This document shows, piece by piece, positions 1 through 10,875 of a stretch of DNA of 64,000 bases. The translations under genes and the position numbers were made by a program. Position 1 is the first letter of the stretch. Each line of letters begins with the position of its first letter. The DNA is from Limnoperna fortunei (lineage: Eukaryota > Mollusca > Bivalvia > Mytilida > Modiolidae): positions 63,233,898-63,297,897 of the forward strand of contig OX104123.1 of assembly GCA_944474755.1 (NCBI GenBank), given 5' to 3'. The notes below the pieces were generated by a model. That model worked only from the letters and a program-made list of their open reading frames with translations, ran no database searches and had not been told where the DNA came from.

Positions 1-651
1 TAAGTTTTGTGTACTGTATATATTTATAGCTATTGTTGAGCATGCTGTATTGTTGTAATCAATGTAGATAATCTCTACAGGAAACATATTTACAAAAGCA
101 TGGCTTGTTTTTGATTCCTAATTGTTAATTGTTTTGCAATAGACTTTAGTTTAAACTACGAACGATAAAACAGTAACAAAAAAACTTACATTGCACACTA
201 ACGACAGAATTAAAAAAAAACAAATTGACATGCAATTAGAAAAAAAATGTGTTATTTTTAAGATTTGCAGGCATCAAATTGTGGTTTTTTATTGTCGCAA
301 ATTGAGTTTACTGGCAAAGTGTAGGCGTAGCTAATAATCGGATATTTGCGACCATTAAATCATACATTGATGCCTACAAATATTTGAATACATTACTGGT
401 ATCTTATCTTTAATACAAGAACAATCTGAGTTAACTGACTCAAATAATCAGTAACCAATCGTGGAATTGATGCCATGCAAAACCAGCATTGACGTTACAT
501 GCATGGTTGAATTAAAATATTAATTGTCTTAATTTATAAATAGAATACAAAAAAATCGTGCAAGTTTGTATTCCTACATCCTCAATTATAAAACAACAAC
601 ATTCTTACCTATGTGAACAAACCTAAATATCACGTGATCATACTTTTGTAG
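1..651. other. Non-coding, presumed intron of gene 1
   Basis: AT-rich sequence with no EGF-like exon, no long reading frame and no recognisable repeat. It ends in the splice acceptor of the exon at 652, so it is probably intronic. The upstream exons of gene 1 lie outside the window. Confidence 0.5.
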
Positions 652-768
652 CCTCTTTAAATCCATGTTATCCAAATCCCTGTAAATTTGGCGGTAACTG
701 TGTTCAGATCTCTACCACTGATTATAAATGTTACTGCGTAAGTGGCTACGGTGGCAGTACATGTAACG
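652..768 (+). CDS. Gene 1 exon: EGF-like module
   Basis: A phase 1-1 exon of 117 nt between an AG acceptor (650-651) and a GTAAGT donor. It encodes one EGF-like domain with six cysteines spaced C-x4-C-x5-C-x9-C-x-C-x8-C, including NPCYPNPC and the GYGGSTC end. EGF modules fold through 1-3, 2-4, 5-6 disulphides and act outside the cell in adhesion or matrix assembly. There is no D-x-D/N-E signature, so calcium binding is not predicted. It joins in frame to the exon at 1363 (split codon G|TG). The gene's start is left of the window. Confidence 0.88.
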
Positions 769-1362
769 GTAAGTGGTTCGAGTAGGATTAAAACTTAACG
801 TCAAGTGGCTAGGGTGGGACTAAATATAACGGAAAAGTTCGAGTAGGATAATTGTAACGTTAAGTGACTATAGTGGGGCTAGAGGTGATCTAGATGCTAA
901 AGCCAAGCGGTATAGATGGTTAGTGGGTATATATGTACTACGTGTTGCGACCAGTAAATACAAAGAACTTTCTTGTTCTTACTGGGAGATATTAAGCTAC
1001 AATGTGTGGATAAAGTGGAACCGAGTATATTCGCAACAAGCTATTTTATATTGGGTCTACATGCAAAGAAAATGAATTTGGACTACGGGTATACTACAAT
1101 GGAGCTCAATATATTGAAATGTGGCTGAACTTAGATTGTGTGGTTTGAATAAATCCCATTTTTAACATTTTTTGTTCTTGGTCATACACATAAAATAAAT
1201 AATCAAGATATTATCAGTTTGTTGTTCCTATTGAGTAATAATCCAGCTATAACACATTGTTTTTTAGAATCTAGTTCTACATAAATGTACATTTTTGGAC
1301 ATAATTTTAATCTCTAGTCTCCCAAAACATAACTACTGTTATATTTCGATGTACTTTGACAG

Positions 1363-1476
1363 TGCCACCAGATCCGTGTAGTCCTAACCCCTGTAAACAC
1401 AGTGGATCTTGCATACCTAACGGATATAACTACACCTGCTCCTGTGTGGCTCCTTGGGGAGGAAGATTATGTGATA
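1363..1476 (+). CDS. Gene 1 exon: EGF-like module
   Basis: A phase 1-1 exon of 114 nt with AG acceptor (1361-1362) and GTAAGT donor. One EGF-like domain, spacing 4-5-8-1-8, beginning [14 protein letters not shown]. It contains an N-Y-T N-glycosylation sequon and a C-x4-S-C site matching the O-fucose consensus. The usual G-Y/F-x-G turn is replaced by PWGG. The donor region is the first unit of an imperfect triplication that runs into the intron (see 1473-1686). Confidence 0.88.
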
Positions 1477-1686
1477 GTAAGTGAATAGTTTTATTTAAAT
1501 GAGTTTGTTCCGAATGGATAAGTTTAAAATACCTGATAGTACTAAAGTGAATAGTTTTATTTGAATAAGTATGTTCCGATAGTGTTTCGAATGAATAAGT
1601 TTGGAATACCTGATAGTAAGTAAATACATGTAGTTTTATTTCAATGAGTTCAGATAGTGTTCCGAATGGATAAGTTTGAAATACCT
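1473..1686 (+). repeat. Imperfect triplication covering the exon donor
   Basis: Three diverged tandem copies of about 70-78 bp. Each starts with a TGATAGTA core, continues with an AGTTTTATTT block and ends in TAAGTTT-AATACC. Copy 1 includes the last bases of the EGF exon and its real donor; copy 3 near 1609-1620 repeats the string GATAGTAAGT, so a second intact donor lies about 140 bp downstream. The remaining intron up to 2265 has no other recognised feature. Confidence 0.75.
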
Positions 1687-2265
1687 AAAGTTTTCGTGTT
1701 TCGTGTTTAAATTGTCTTCTTTTAAAGGAGAGTCTAGGCATTTTTCCTTCTTACAACTGCAGTAAAAGAAATTTACATTTCAATTGTCATTCTATGTCCA
1801 GTAAAAAATTTTAAAAATTCCGACAAATATATAAATGAGGAATTGAATGATTTAAAAGTATTAAATTAGTACTTTGTTTAATTTTTTGTATTGTTCCCTG
1901 GAAAATGGACTTGACCAACCGTTTTGTACCCATGGATAATTGGACTATACACTCAGCTTTCGACGAATTTTTAAGCAGCAGTACTCATTGTGGGGGTGGA
2001 AGTTTTATATTGAACCCGGGACTGTGTAGGGGTGGGAGTCTTATATTGAACCGCTGACTGTTTCATTTAGCAAAGTATAAATACATAGCAATGAAGATTT
2101 AGATTTTTTTTAAACTGGGAAAAAATAAATGTCTTCATTAAATTTGAAATAACAGTATTATTATGAGTTTATTATTCAGTTGGTCTTTATCGTAGGACAT
2201 AAAATATTTAAAGTATTTATCTTTACAAGGATTTAATACATCTAATATAAATATGTCATTTTTAG

Positions 2266-2374
2266 CATTCCAGTGTCCTTTGTATACTTGTGCACCAGGT
2301 GTCAATTTACCGCCTTGCACTCCTCCGCCATGTACCAACGCAACGTGTCTGGAAGTCCCCACTGCAACTTGTTG
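2266..2374 (+). CDS. Gene 1 exon: cysteine-rich module, first half
   Basis: A phase 1-2 exon of 109 nt, AG at 2264-2265 and donor GTAAGG. It encodes a cysteine-rich segment with CPLYTC, PPCTPPPC, TNATC and PTATC. The same module with the same split recurs in gene 3 at 58453 and 58875, where it reads CPLFRC, NPCEVATC, PTATC. The PC-x3-ATC-x-x-x-P-x-ATC pattern resembles a Cys-rich repeat I have seen in secreted proteins of marine invertebrates, often near WAP or antistasin modules; I cannot name the family securely. TNAT is an N-glycosylation sequon. Confidence 0.78.
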
Positions 2375-2685
2375 GTAAGGGTTATAAGCTTCATTTACAC
2401 ACTCACTGAAAAGCTGAGACCAGACAATGATATAACAAATAGAAGGACCGGCGAAAACAACAAATATAGAAACACTTACCCATAAAAAATTCACGAAGTT
2501 AAGGTTTTTTAAAAATTATTTACCGAAAAGTAAGACTTGGTACATTTCAAGCAAAATCGTGGTAATATATAATACAATTGATATAATTACCGTTAATGGA
2601 AGGTTTAAAATATTTTAAGCTTTAGCAAGACAGCAATATTATGCCGTTGTTTTTAAATTGTGTTTATCCGCGCTTTCAGCAATAT

Positions 2686-2767
2686 TTCAGCTATTTCATG
2701 GCGTCTAGTTCAGCTATTTCATGGCGTCTAGTTCAGCTATGTCATGGCGTCTAGTTCAGCTATTTCT
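2686..2767 (+). repeat. 23-bp tandem repeat
   Basis: About 3.5 copies of a 23-bp unit (TTCAGCTATTTCATGGCGTC plus TAG) inside the intron between the two halves of the cysteine-rich module. One copy has TGTC instead of TTTC. The array has no coding role. Confidence 0.85.
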
Positions 2768-2857
2768 AGTTTTGTAGAGCAAGCAGAGATCAGAGCACCC
2801 GATAAAAGCTTCTTTACCTAAACAGATTTATTGATTGAGTATCGTGTTGTATTGTAG

Positions 2858-2928
2858 TAATAATTTCTGTGATTGTACACCCGTTTTCTACGATTACTAT
2901 GGATGGAGGATTCCCCCAATGCAGTGCT
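2858..2928 (+). CDS. Gene 1 exon: cysteine-rich module, second half
   Basis: A phase 2-1 exon of 71 nt, acceptor TTGTAG and donor GTAAGT. The split codon TG|T makes a cysteine directly after ATC, giving ATCC-NNFCDC, then PVFYDYYG and a final cysteine. The paralogous exon of gene 3 (58875) has the same split cysteine and reads PNYCFGCNAVFYDVNGN. The conserved FYD-x-x-G core after a C-x-C pair is the most recognisable part of the module. The paralogue supports both boundaries. Confidence 0.78.
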
Positions 2929-3583
2929 GTAAGTATTTATTAAACTAAATGAAATTTTAATAAGTTGAATTATTTAATACTTAAAAAGTATAGTTTGTAC
3001 TTCAACATAAATCAGGGATTACAAAAGTAAAAGAACAATATGTATTTTTTCTTTTTTAATATTTTTTTTGCATACTTCTCAAATATGCATATTATTTTAT
3101 CATGTCTATTTACAATCACGTGTACATCTTATTGATTGTAAATATATTTATTTTCGCCAGTACCAATGTTTCTGGATCATTCGATTCAACAAATCGCCCA
3201 ATCATATTTCATCGGTTTACGTTAGGTCCCGTTTTGTAAAATATGATTTATGCACTTTTGCGGTGTACCATTTTTCACGGATTTTGCTCGACTTGCGAAA
3301 ATACCGAAAACTAGTACACCGTGAAAACAAGTAAGTTTACTGTAATTTTATGGTTGAGAAAACATCATTTCTGCTTAATGTAATGAAACATATTTGAGAG
3401 TAATTTTTTAAAAATACCTTTCTCTACACAACACATCATTCGCCTGTCAGCTGGGAAATTTTAGTCTCGTGGCTATTCACGATAGTTACCAAAGAAAGAC
3501 AACTCTAATGAGTAGGGAATTAACCAGATATCTATTACGTTAAAGGATACAAAATCTTCCTGATTATAACGATTTATTCACAG
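2929..3583. other. Intron of gene 1
   Basis: AT-rich intron. An 88-codon reading frame at 3068-3334 has no recognisable domain and no splice context, and I do not call it. The rest holds nothing I can identify. Confidence 0.55.
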
Positions 3584-3688
3584 CACCATGTAGCCCGAAT
3601 CCTTGTGTTAACAACGGTAACTGCACAGTTAATCACGGATCACCGCTCTGTACCTGTCCTACTGGATACCGTGGAACATACTGCCAGA
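3584..3688 (+). CDS. Gene 1 exon: EGF-like module
   Basis: A phase 1-1 exon of 105 nt, acceptor ATTCACAG and donor GTAAGA. EGF-like domain with spacing 4-5-8-1-8: PCSPNPCVNNGNC, LCTC, GYRGTYC. Joined to the preceding half-module exon the first codon is T|CA (Ser), so the EGF follows the cysteine-rich module after only two residues, as a compact array. The downstream intron (3689-4423) holds nothing recognisable. Confidence 0.87.
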
Positions 3689-4423
3689 GTAAGATCTTTT
3701 TTCTAAGGTTGATTTTACATTATATATAACCTTTGACATAGAGAGGTATTTTAATGTGATCGATGTAGTAGTTAATTTTTCGTCAGGTTGCAGAAAAGTC
3801 ATAATCCGGAAATGGTGGCTTAAACGCAGAAGACGTTTCCTGTTTATAATTAAAAACAAAGCCATTGAACAACTTGACACTAACACAGATTCCCTGTTCA
3901 TAATTCATAATACCCGAAGTCTGCTGATAGTAGTTTAACATAGTCGAAAGCATATTCTAGTAAGCTCAACAACAGTTATAATAATGAGTAAATTGGTATT
4001 TTTTATACTAACTATAAAGATATTTTTTGAACATCTGAGATAGCAGTCCAGTCGTAAAATTACTCCAAACCTTTAACTCGTCCCCAACTATTTGTTTGTT
4101 ATAAATCCGCATTTAATACGGTAGAAATTTTCAGGTGTATTATGGTGGTTTTTTTATTGGGGTTGGATTGATGGCAAATGGTTAAACTATCTAGACCACT
4201 CATCCACAAAGTCATGTATAGTCGAACTGATCATCATATTAATGATAAGTTGGTGAATTTATTTAGTTAGCCCTTTAATTTTTCAAAGCAGGAATTAAGG
4301 TAAAAGAAATTGCAAAAATTTGTGGTTTTGTAGTCGCTTATATTCCCAGATCGCTCACCGAATCTTAAGATAAAACCGTGCTTGCAACTGATGATTAATC
4401 AGTTATCACATGCATCGTTACAG

Positions 4424-4531
4424 TTGGACCATGCACACCAAGTCCCTGTCTGAACAACGGTACATGCATAGATGTAGGTGGCGTTGCTAAATGTATCTGT
4501 CCTTTCGGATATTCAGGACCTTACTGTAACG
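4424..4531 (+). CDS. Gene 1 exon: EGF-like module, last one seen
   Basis: A phase 1-1 exon of 108 nt, acceptor TTACAG and donor GTAAGT. EGF-like domain, spacing 4-5-8-1-8: GPCTPSPCLNNGTC, KCIC, GYSGPYC. N-G-T is an N-glycosylation sequon that coincides with the O-fucose consensus C-x4-T-C. The donor requires another phase-1 exon downstream. None is visible before gene 2, so gene 1 either ends in sequence lost at the 6819-7018 gap or repeats, or splices into the phase-1 exon at 11634. Confidence 0.87.
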
Positions 4532-4993
4532 GTAAGTCATTATATTTATCAATGGGGGATTGTGGAAATTGTTTATTAAGGCATGCTTTTGTTCTTAAAA
4601 ATGTCATCTTTATCGAGTTTATCAAGAAGTGTATTATTTCGCACATTGGTATCAATAATTAATGGCACATTTGCTATAAAAAAACAACAAAAAAAAGATT
4701 GCGGAACAGTATGCATACCTTAATTCGTGCCCTTAAAAATCTGCTATTTTTTGTTACACTTTTAATTGCGCCCCCCCGCCCCCCCCCCCGACACCGTAAG
4801 ATGATCCCAGGAAAACCTAGGGGCATAGGTTGGCCCCTGAATATACAATTGTCACTATTGTGTAGTAATCAGACTAAAAGCAATGACATGGAATATAAGT
4901 TGCAGTTGTTTATTCCTGTGTCATGAGATTTTATTAGATGACAGGTCAGGTGGTTACTTGCATCTTATTAAAAATGTCCATTAACACTATGAA

Positions 4994-5203
4994 GTACTTT
5001 TAAATCACATTCCACATGTTGTTGCCAAAACAAGGAACTTTATTACCAGGGAACTAAGGTAATAGATGTTGAATTGATTTCCAAAATTTGGTAAAACACG
5101 TACTTTTAAATCATATTCCACATGTTGTTGCCAAAACAAGGAACTTTATTACCAGGGAACTAAGGTAATAGATGTTGAATTGATTTCCAAAATTTGGTAA
5201 AAC
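4994..5203 (+). repeat. 106-bp tandem duplication next to a LINE
   Basis: Two head-to-tail copies (4994-5099 and 5100-5203) of a 106-bp segment starting GTACTTTTAAATCA. They differ at one base (CACATTCC versus CATATTCC). The second copy ends exactly where retroelement coding sequence begins (5204). Confidence 0.9.
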
Positions 5204-6612
5204 TGCTTTCATAGATTTGAAGAAAGCCTTTGATACTGTTTGGAGAACTGGGTTATTTTATAAACTTCTCAAAGGTAATATACCTGAAAATTTTTTTAAC
5301 ATCATTCAATTAATGTATACTAATACAACTACACGAATCAAATTCTCAAATGGGCTAAGCCCATCCTTTATGTCAGAGAGGGGAGTCAAACAAGGAGATG
5401 TTTTGAGCCCTCTGCTCTTTAACTATTTCATAAATGACATAGTAAATAAGTTAGACAATACTTTAACTGATCCAGTGGTTGTTGGTGATATATCCTTAAA
5501 TATTTTATTATATGCTGATGACATTGTTATACTGTCTAAAAGCCAAGAGGGTCTTCAGAAAAGTCTTGATATTTTATATGATTATTGCTTATCATGGAAG
5601 TTACATGTAAACACTGAAAAATCCAAAGTTATGGTGTTTAACTCAAATGGTAAAACATTTTTAAAGCATTTTACATTCAATAAGACCCTTCTTGAAACTG
5701 TTACAAATTATTGTTACTTGGGTTTAACTTTGAAATATAATGGTAACTTTTGTCTTGCTGTAGACAGCCTTATGGAAAAGGCCAGAAAGGCCTACTTTAA
5801 AATTAAGAAAACAATTGGTCTAAATAATCCATGCAAACTTTTAGAAAAACTTTTTGACAGTTTAGTAACCCCAATTCTTTTATATGGATGTGAAATATGG
5901 GGGGTTGACTATAAATGTAAAGATTCTGATCCGTTTGAAAAATTACATATAAAATTCATAAAAGAAATTCTGGGAGTTCATTGTAAAGCATCAAATGATG
6001 CATGCCGTGCTGAACTAAATAGAGTACCACTCAAAAATAAGATTATATTCTCAGCAGTAAATTTTATTCAACACATCATTTCTTCTGAACACTCACTAAT
6101 CAATAATGTTTTTCAAAAATTACAAAAAACAAGCCCTTGGTTAAAAAAAAATCAAAACTTTTTTAGATGATCTTGGAATGTCATTCGTAACAACTAATTT
6201 GAACCTTCTAAAGAGCAATTTGAACCAAAATAAAAGAAAGAATAAATGACCAATGTATTCAAAATCAATTTTCAGATATCTCAAAATCAGAAAAACTAGA
6301 CTTTTTCAGGAAGGTTTACAGCACAGGCAAAAGAGCACCTTATGTTGACATCTTGAAAAACAAAAATGATAGAGCTGCATTATGCGAAATACGAATTAGC
6401 TCTCATACATTAATGATTGAAAGAGGAAGACACCTTAAAATTCCGAGCGAGTTAAGAGTTTGTAATTTTTGTAATTCTGGTCAGATAGAAGATGAAAATC
6501 ACTTTATTTTATACTGTTCAAAATACAAGCAACTAAGGGAAACATTTCATACAAAGATATTGAATCGTACTCAAAACAAGAATCATTGTTTAAAAATTTC
6601 CCAGACTTAAAC
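5204..6612 (+). mobile_element. 5'-truncated non-LTR retrotransposon (LINE), defective
   Basis: Reverse-transcriptase remnant on the gene strand. Translation starts abruptly inside RT motif A (AFIDLKKAFDTVW), continues with GVKQGDVLSPLLFNYFINDI, then the catalytic YADDIV box, and a C-terminal LLYGCEIWG region, open to 6170. A run of nine A near 6146 breaks the frame: the next frame resumes with FLDDLGM. Further stops follow, and a separate frame (6353-6610) carries the C-terminal zinc-knuckle pattern CNFC-x-x-G-x-x-E-x-E-x-H-x4-C. Endonuclease and 5' regions are missing, the usual result of incomplete target-primed reverse transcription. Clade not assigned; the C-terminal CCHC-like motif suits the I/Jockey-type groups. 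Confidence 0.85.
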
Positions 6613-6818
6613 TTTCTTTTAAATAATACCTCATACCACATATTAAAGTTGACTTCCTCCTTCATATCAGATGGGTTAAATCTGAGGAAATGCCATGTTA
6701 ATTTACCTGTATAATAAATAAGTATTATCCATATTACATTTTATTATAATAGTAACCCTACTGTATGGGTTGTAATTTCAATTTTGTATCCAATTATTGT
6801 CATAGGCCTTAACCATTT

Positions 6819-7018
6819 NNNNNNNNNNNNNNNNNNNNNNNNNNNNNNNNNNNNNNNNNNNNNNNNNNNNNNNNNNNNNNNNNNNNNNNNNNNNNNNNNN
6901 NNNNNNNNNNNNNNNNNNNNNNNNNNNNNNNNNNNNNNNNNNNNNNNNNNNNNNNNNNNNNNNNNNNNNNNNNNNNNNNNNNNNNNNNNNNNNNNNNNNN
7001 NNNNNNNNNNNNNNNNNN
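6819..7018. other. Assembly gap of 200 N
   Basis: Exactly 200 undetermined bases directly before the 39-bp minisatellite. A round-number gap against a tandem array suggests an unresolved repeat rather than a measured distance. Confidence 0.98.
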
Positions 7019-7097
7019 ATATGTCAAAGACAATCTCCGGGGCAGAATTTATATCCGCCCTTTTACGTCTTTGTAACACTACGCTAAATATGAACTC

Positions 7098-9200
7098 GGC
7101 CACACCAATCTCCGCCATGGAGTTTATATGATCCTCTGACACACCAATCTCCGTAATGGAGTGTATATGATCCTCTGCCACACCAATCTCCGCCATGGAG
7201 TTTATATGATCCTCTGCCACACCAATCTCCGCCATGGAGTTAATATGATCCTCTGCCACACCAATACCCGCCATGGAGTTTATATGATCCTCTGCCACAC
7301 CAATATCCGCCATGGAGTTTATATGATCCGCTGCCACACCAATCTCCGCCATAGAGTTTATATGATCCTCTGCCACACTAATCTCCGCCATGGAGTTTAT
7401 TTGATCCTCTGCCACACCAATCTCCGCCATGGAGTTTATATGATCCTCTGCCACACCAATCTCCGCCATGGAGTTTATATGATCCTCTGCCACACCAATC
7501 TCCGCCATGGAGTTTATATGATCCTCTGCCACACCAATCTCCGCCATGGAGTTTATATGATCCTCTGCCACACCAATCTCTGCCATGGAGTTTATATGAT
7601 CCTCTGCCACACCAATCTCCGGCATGGAGTTTATATGATCCTCTGCCACACCAATCTCCGCCATGGAGTTTATATGATCCTCTGCCACACCAATCTCTGC
7701 CATGGAGTTTATATGATCCTCTGCCACACCAATCTCCGCCATGCAGTTTATATGATCCTCTGCCACACCAATCTCCGCCATGGAGTTTATATGATCCTCT
7801 GCCACATCAATCTCCGCCATGGAGTTTATATGATCCTCTGCCACACCAATCTCCGCCATGGAGTTTATATAATCCTCTGCCACACCAATCTCCGCCATGG
7901 AGTTTATATGATCCTCTGCCACACCAATCTCCGCCATGGAGTTTATATGATCCTCTGCCACACCAATCTCCGCCATGGAGTTTATATGATCCCCTGCCCC
8001 ACCAATCTCCGCCATGGAGTTTATATGATCCTCTGCCACACCAATCTCCGCCATGGAGTTTATATGATCCCCTGCCCCACCAATCTCCGCCATGGAGTTT
8101 ATATGATCCTCTGCCACACCAATCTCCGCCATGGAGTTTATATGATCCTCTGCCACACCAATCTCCGCCATGGAGTTTATATGATCCTCTGCCACACCAA
8201 TCTCCGCCATGGAGTTTATATGATCCTCTGCCACACCAATCTCCGCCATGGAGTGTATATGATCCTCTGCCACACCAATCTCCGCCATGGAGTTTATATG
8301 ATCCTCTGCCACACCAATCTCCGCCATGTAGTTTATATGATCCTCTGCCACACCAATCTCCGCCATGGAGTTTATATGATCCTCTGCCACACCAATCTCC
8401 GCCATGGAGTTTATATGATCCTCTGCCACACCAATCTCCGCCATAGAGTTTATATGATCCTCTGCCACACCAATATCCGCCATGGAGTTTATATGATCCT
8501 CTGCCACACCAATCTCAGCCATGGAGTTTATATGATCCTCTGCCACACCAATATCCGCCATGGAGTTTATATGATTCTCTGCCACACCAATCTCCGCCAT
8601 GGAGTTTATATGATCCTCTGCCACACCAATCTCCGCCATGGAGTTTATATGATCCTCTGCCACACCAATCTCCGCCATGGAGTTTATATGATCCTCTGCC
8701 ACACCAATCTCCGCCATGGAGTTTATATGATCCTCTGCCACATCAATCTCCGCCATGGAGTTTATATGATCCTCTGCCACACCAATATCCGCGCATGGAG
8801 TTTATATGATCCTCTGCCACACCAATCTCCGCCATGGAGTTTATATGATCCTCTGCGACACCAATATCCGCCATGGAGTTTATATAATCCTCTGCCACAC
8901 CAATCTCCGCCATGTAGTTTATATGATCCTCTGCCACACCAATCTCCGCCATGGAGTTTATATGATCCTCTGCCACACCAATCTCCGCCATGGAGTTTAT
9001 ATGATCCTCTGCCACACCAATATCCGCCATGGAGTTTATATGATCCTCTGCCACACCAATCTCCGCCATGGAGTTTATATGATCCTCTGCCACACCAATA
9101 TCCGCCATGGAGTTTATATGATCCTCTGCCACACCAATATCCGCCATGGAGTATATATGATCCTCTGCCACACCAATATCCGCCATGGAGTTTATATGAT
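7098..9200. repeat. 39-bp minisatellite, about 54 copies
   Basis: About 54 copies of a 39-bp unit with core CCAATCTCCGCCATGGAG followed by a TTTATATGATCCTC segment and TGCCACA. The unit is 13 codons and lacks stops in one frame on each strand. On the minus strand it reads VAEDHINSMAEIG and on the plus strand VYMILCHTNLRHG. Unit variants are mostly single substitutions (CTCC/ATCC, GGAG/GTAG). One extra base near 8790 (CCGCGCATGG) shifts the frame on both strands. Coding is possible but unproven: open frames on both strands follow from a unit length divisible by three. Confidence 0.95.
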
Positions 9201-9741
9201 CGTCCGCTGTTTATAAAAAAAATTTTGTACCATTATGAATGTTCTTCAGCTTGTAGCACTGATTAGACACGTTGAGGAGATAAACAATTATTAGACTTTA
9301 TTTATAGGTTAATTATGCTGCATGGTTAGAAATATGTTTAATATTGTTGCCAGTAGTGGCAGTCATCGGGGAAAGCTTAAGTCTTGTGCGGAACAGAGTT
9401 CCTATCCGTTCCGTTTGATACTACGGACCACTACACTGTAAAGGTTAGCTCATGTGGAGCAGAGTTCATATCGTGCTCAACCTCGTGTGTTGCAGAAGGC
9501 GATACTTAGTGTAGTGTTATCAAATTTGGACAAAGAATGTGTCAATGTACTATGTTATCTTAATCCGAGATTAGAAGTATTTCCATCCCGGAAGTAGTCC
9601 CGACCCAAAAAGTCATGATTAGCTAATTGTTACGATGTGCGGAATGTATATGTTCTCCAGAGATCGAGTAACAAAATGAACATTAATTGCGCATGTTAAA
9701 TACATTTAAGAGCTGCTGAAAGTGTACCAGGATAAATGTTT

Positions 9742-10279
9742 TCTATACTAAAAGTCACCGTGTCCGTGCGGTGGTTTTTTTGCTTAACAAATGACTACTG
9801 CTTACCGTGTTTGGTCCAGGTTATGCTCCATTTGTAGATCAAAAAATGTGCAAGTTGATTTGAACAATTTTTTACTTTGAGCGCTTTGAAATGAGGCAGT
9901 TTTGTTCATTTTGATTGAGTGATTCACTAGAGTAAATATTGACCTAATTACAACGGGTGTGTAACAAAATTAGGACAATTCGATTGTTGTTTGTTCGAAA
10001 TCCTTCGGGTAATGCCGCCTGCAGTTGAGGCGGGAAAAGTTTAGCGGTTTATCTGACTACCACCGAACGTTACGAAAGCAGACGATCTTTTGAAATCAAC
10101 GCAAGGTATCTTGAGAAAAACAAATGGCTGACTTACTATGTAAAATTCCCGTAGAAACCTCAAGGACGATTTGTGACAACAAAGGCATAATATAAAATAT
10201 TGGCGTGTTATCCTAGGAACATTTTTCTAAAATGCAAACAAAAAACTGAGCACACGGGTGGTGTGACTTTTAGTATAGA
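9742..10279. mobile_element. MITE-like element with terminal inverted repeats
   Basis: The segment starts TCTATACTAAAAGTCAC and ends GTGACTTTTAGTATAGA, a perfect 17-bp inverted pair about 540 bp apart, followed inward by further diverged symmetry (CGTGTCCG versus its partner near 10250-10260). There is no open frame, so it is non-autonomous. TA dinucleotides in the termini would fit a Tc1/mariner-type family, which is only a guess. The flanks 9201-9741 and 10280-10600 hold nothing else I recognise. Confidence 0.65.
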
Positions 10280-10641
10280 TTCTTTTCTCCTTAGTTTTGC
10301 CAAAGGGTCAAGAAAAGTATATTACTCTTGTATTGTGTAGTACATGTACCATGTACTTGTCTAGTGGATTAAATAGATTCCAGTGATCGGTTCAACCCCG
10401 CTATTTAACTGTTCCAAACCAGTAAATTATGTCCTAGTATTTGACCTTTGAAATTCGCTAGATTAGTTTTATATGGTATTGGTATTCAGAGATTAGTTGA
10501 ACTGTGACGTTGGTCAATTGAAAATGTCATGCAAATTATCAGATATAATTAACTTCCATACTATTATTACAATAGTTTGAAAAGTTTGCCATTCTCTTCT
10601 AGTATTTTTGTCATACTAAAATATGTTCGAGACAAATCCAT

Positions 10642-10816
10642 ATGAAATACCCTCAATTTTTTCGTTGGCTTCCAATTATAATAGTTATAATTGTATTGAT
10701 AGATGTGATTAACGCCTGCCTACCAAACCCTTGCCAAAACATGGGAAATTGCACATCTGTGGCTGGTATTGCTGTGTGTACGTGTCCACCTGTATTAACA
10801 GGACCAACATGCACTG
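10642..10816 (+). CDS. Gene 2 exon 1: signal peptide plus EGF-like module
   Basis: Start exon of a second EGF gene. The ATG at 10642 opens a hydrophobic signal peptide (MKYPQFF, then a core of I, V and L, ending DVINA), and the mature chain would start CLPNPC. One EGF domain follows with spacing 4-5-8-1-8 ending GPTCTG. The exon ends in phase 1 before GTAATA. An in-frame TAG at 10600-10602 means that extending the exon upstream would give a phase-0 acceptor, unlike every other EGF exon here, which supports a true first exon. It joins in frame to 11634. A secreted product is predicted. Confidence 0.78.
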
Positions 10817-10875
10817 GTAATATATACATTTTCTAATTAGGACGCCTTGTGATGATAAGATATTATTCCCTGACG

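Noticed and set aside
2138..2494. 118-codon minus-strand frame
   Set aside because: Antisense shadow of the cysteine-rich exon at 2266-2374.
4699..4926. 75-codon frame rich in proline
   Set aside because: Generated by a C homopolymer run near 4769-4788; no domain, no splice context.
7161..9266. 701-codon plus-strand frame across the minisatellite
   Set aside because: It is the complementary reading of a 39-bp repeat with no stop in that frame. The unusual Cys/His/Leu content and dependence on the repeat argue against a gene.
10603..10641. Extending the gene 2 first exon upstream to an AG acceptor
   Set aside because: The frame is open to 10603, but the junction would be phase 0, unlike all other EGF exons, and the ATG with a leader peptide explains the exon better.
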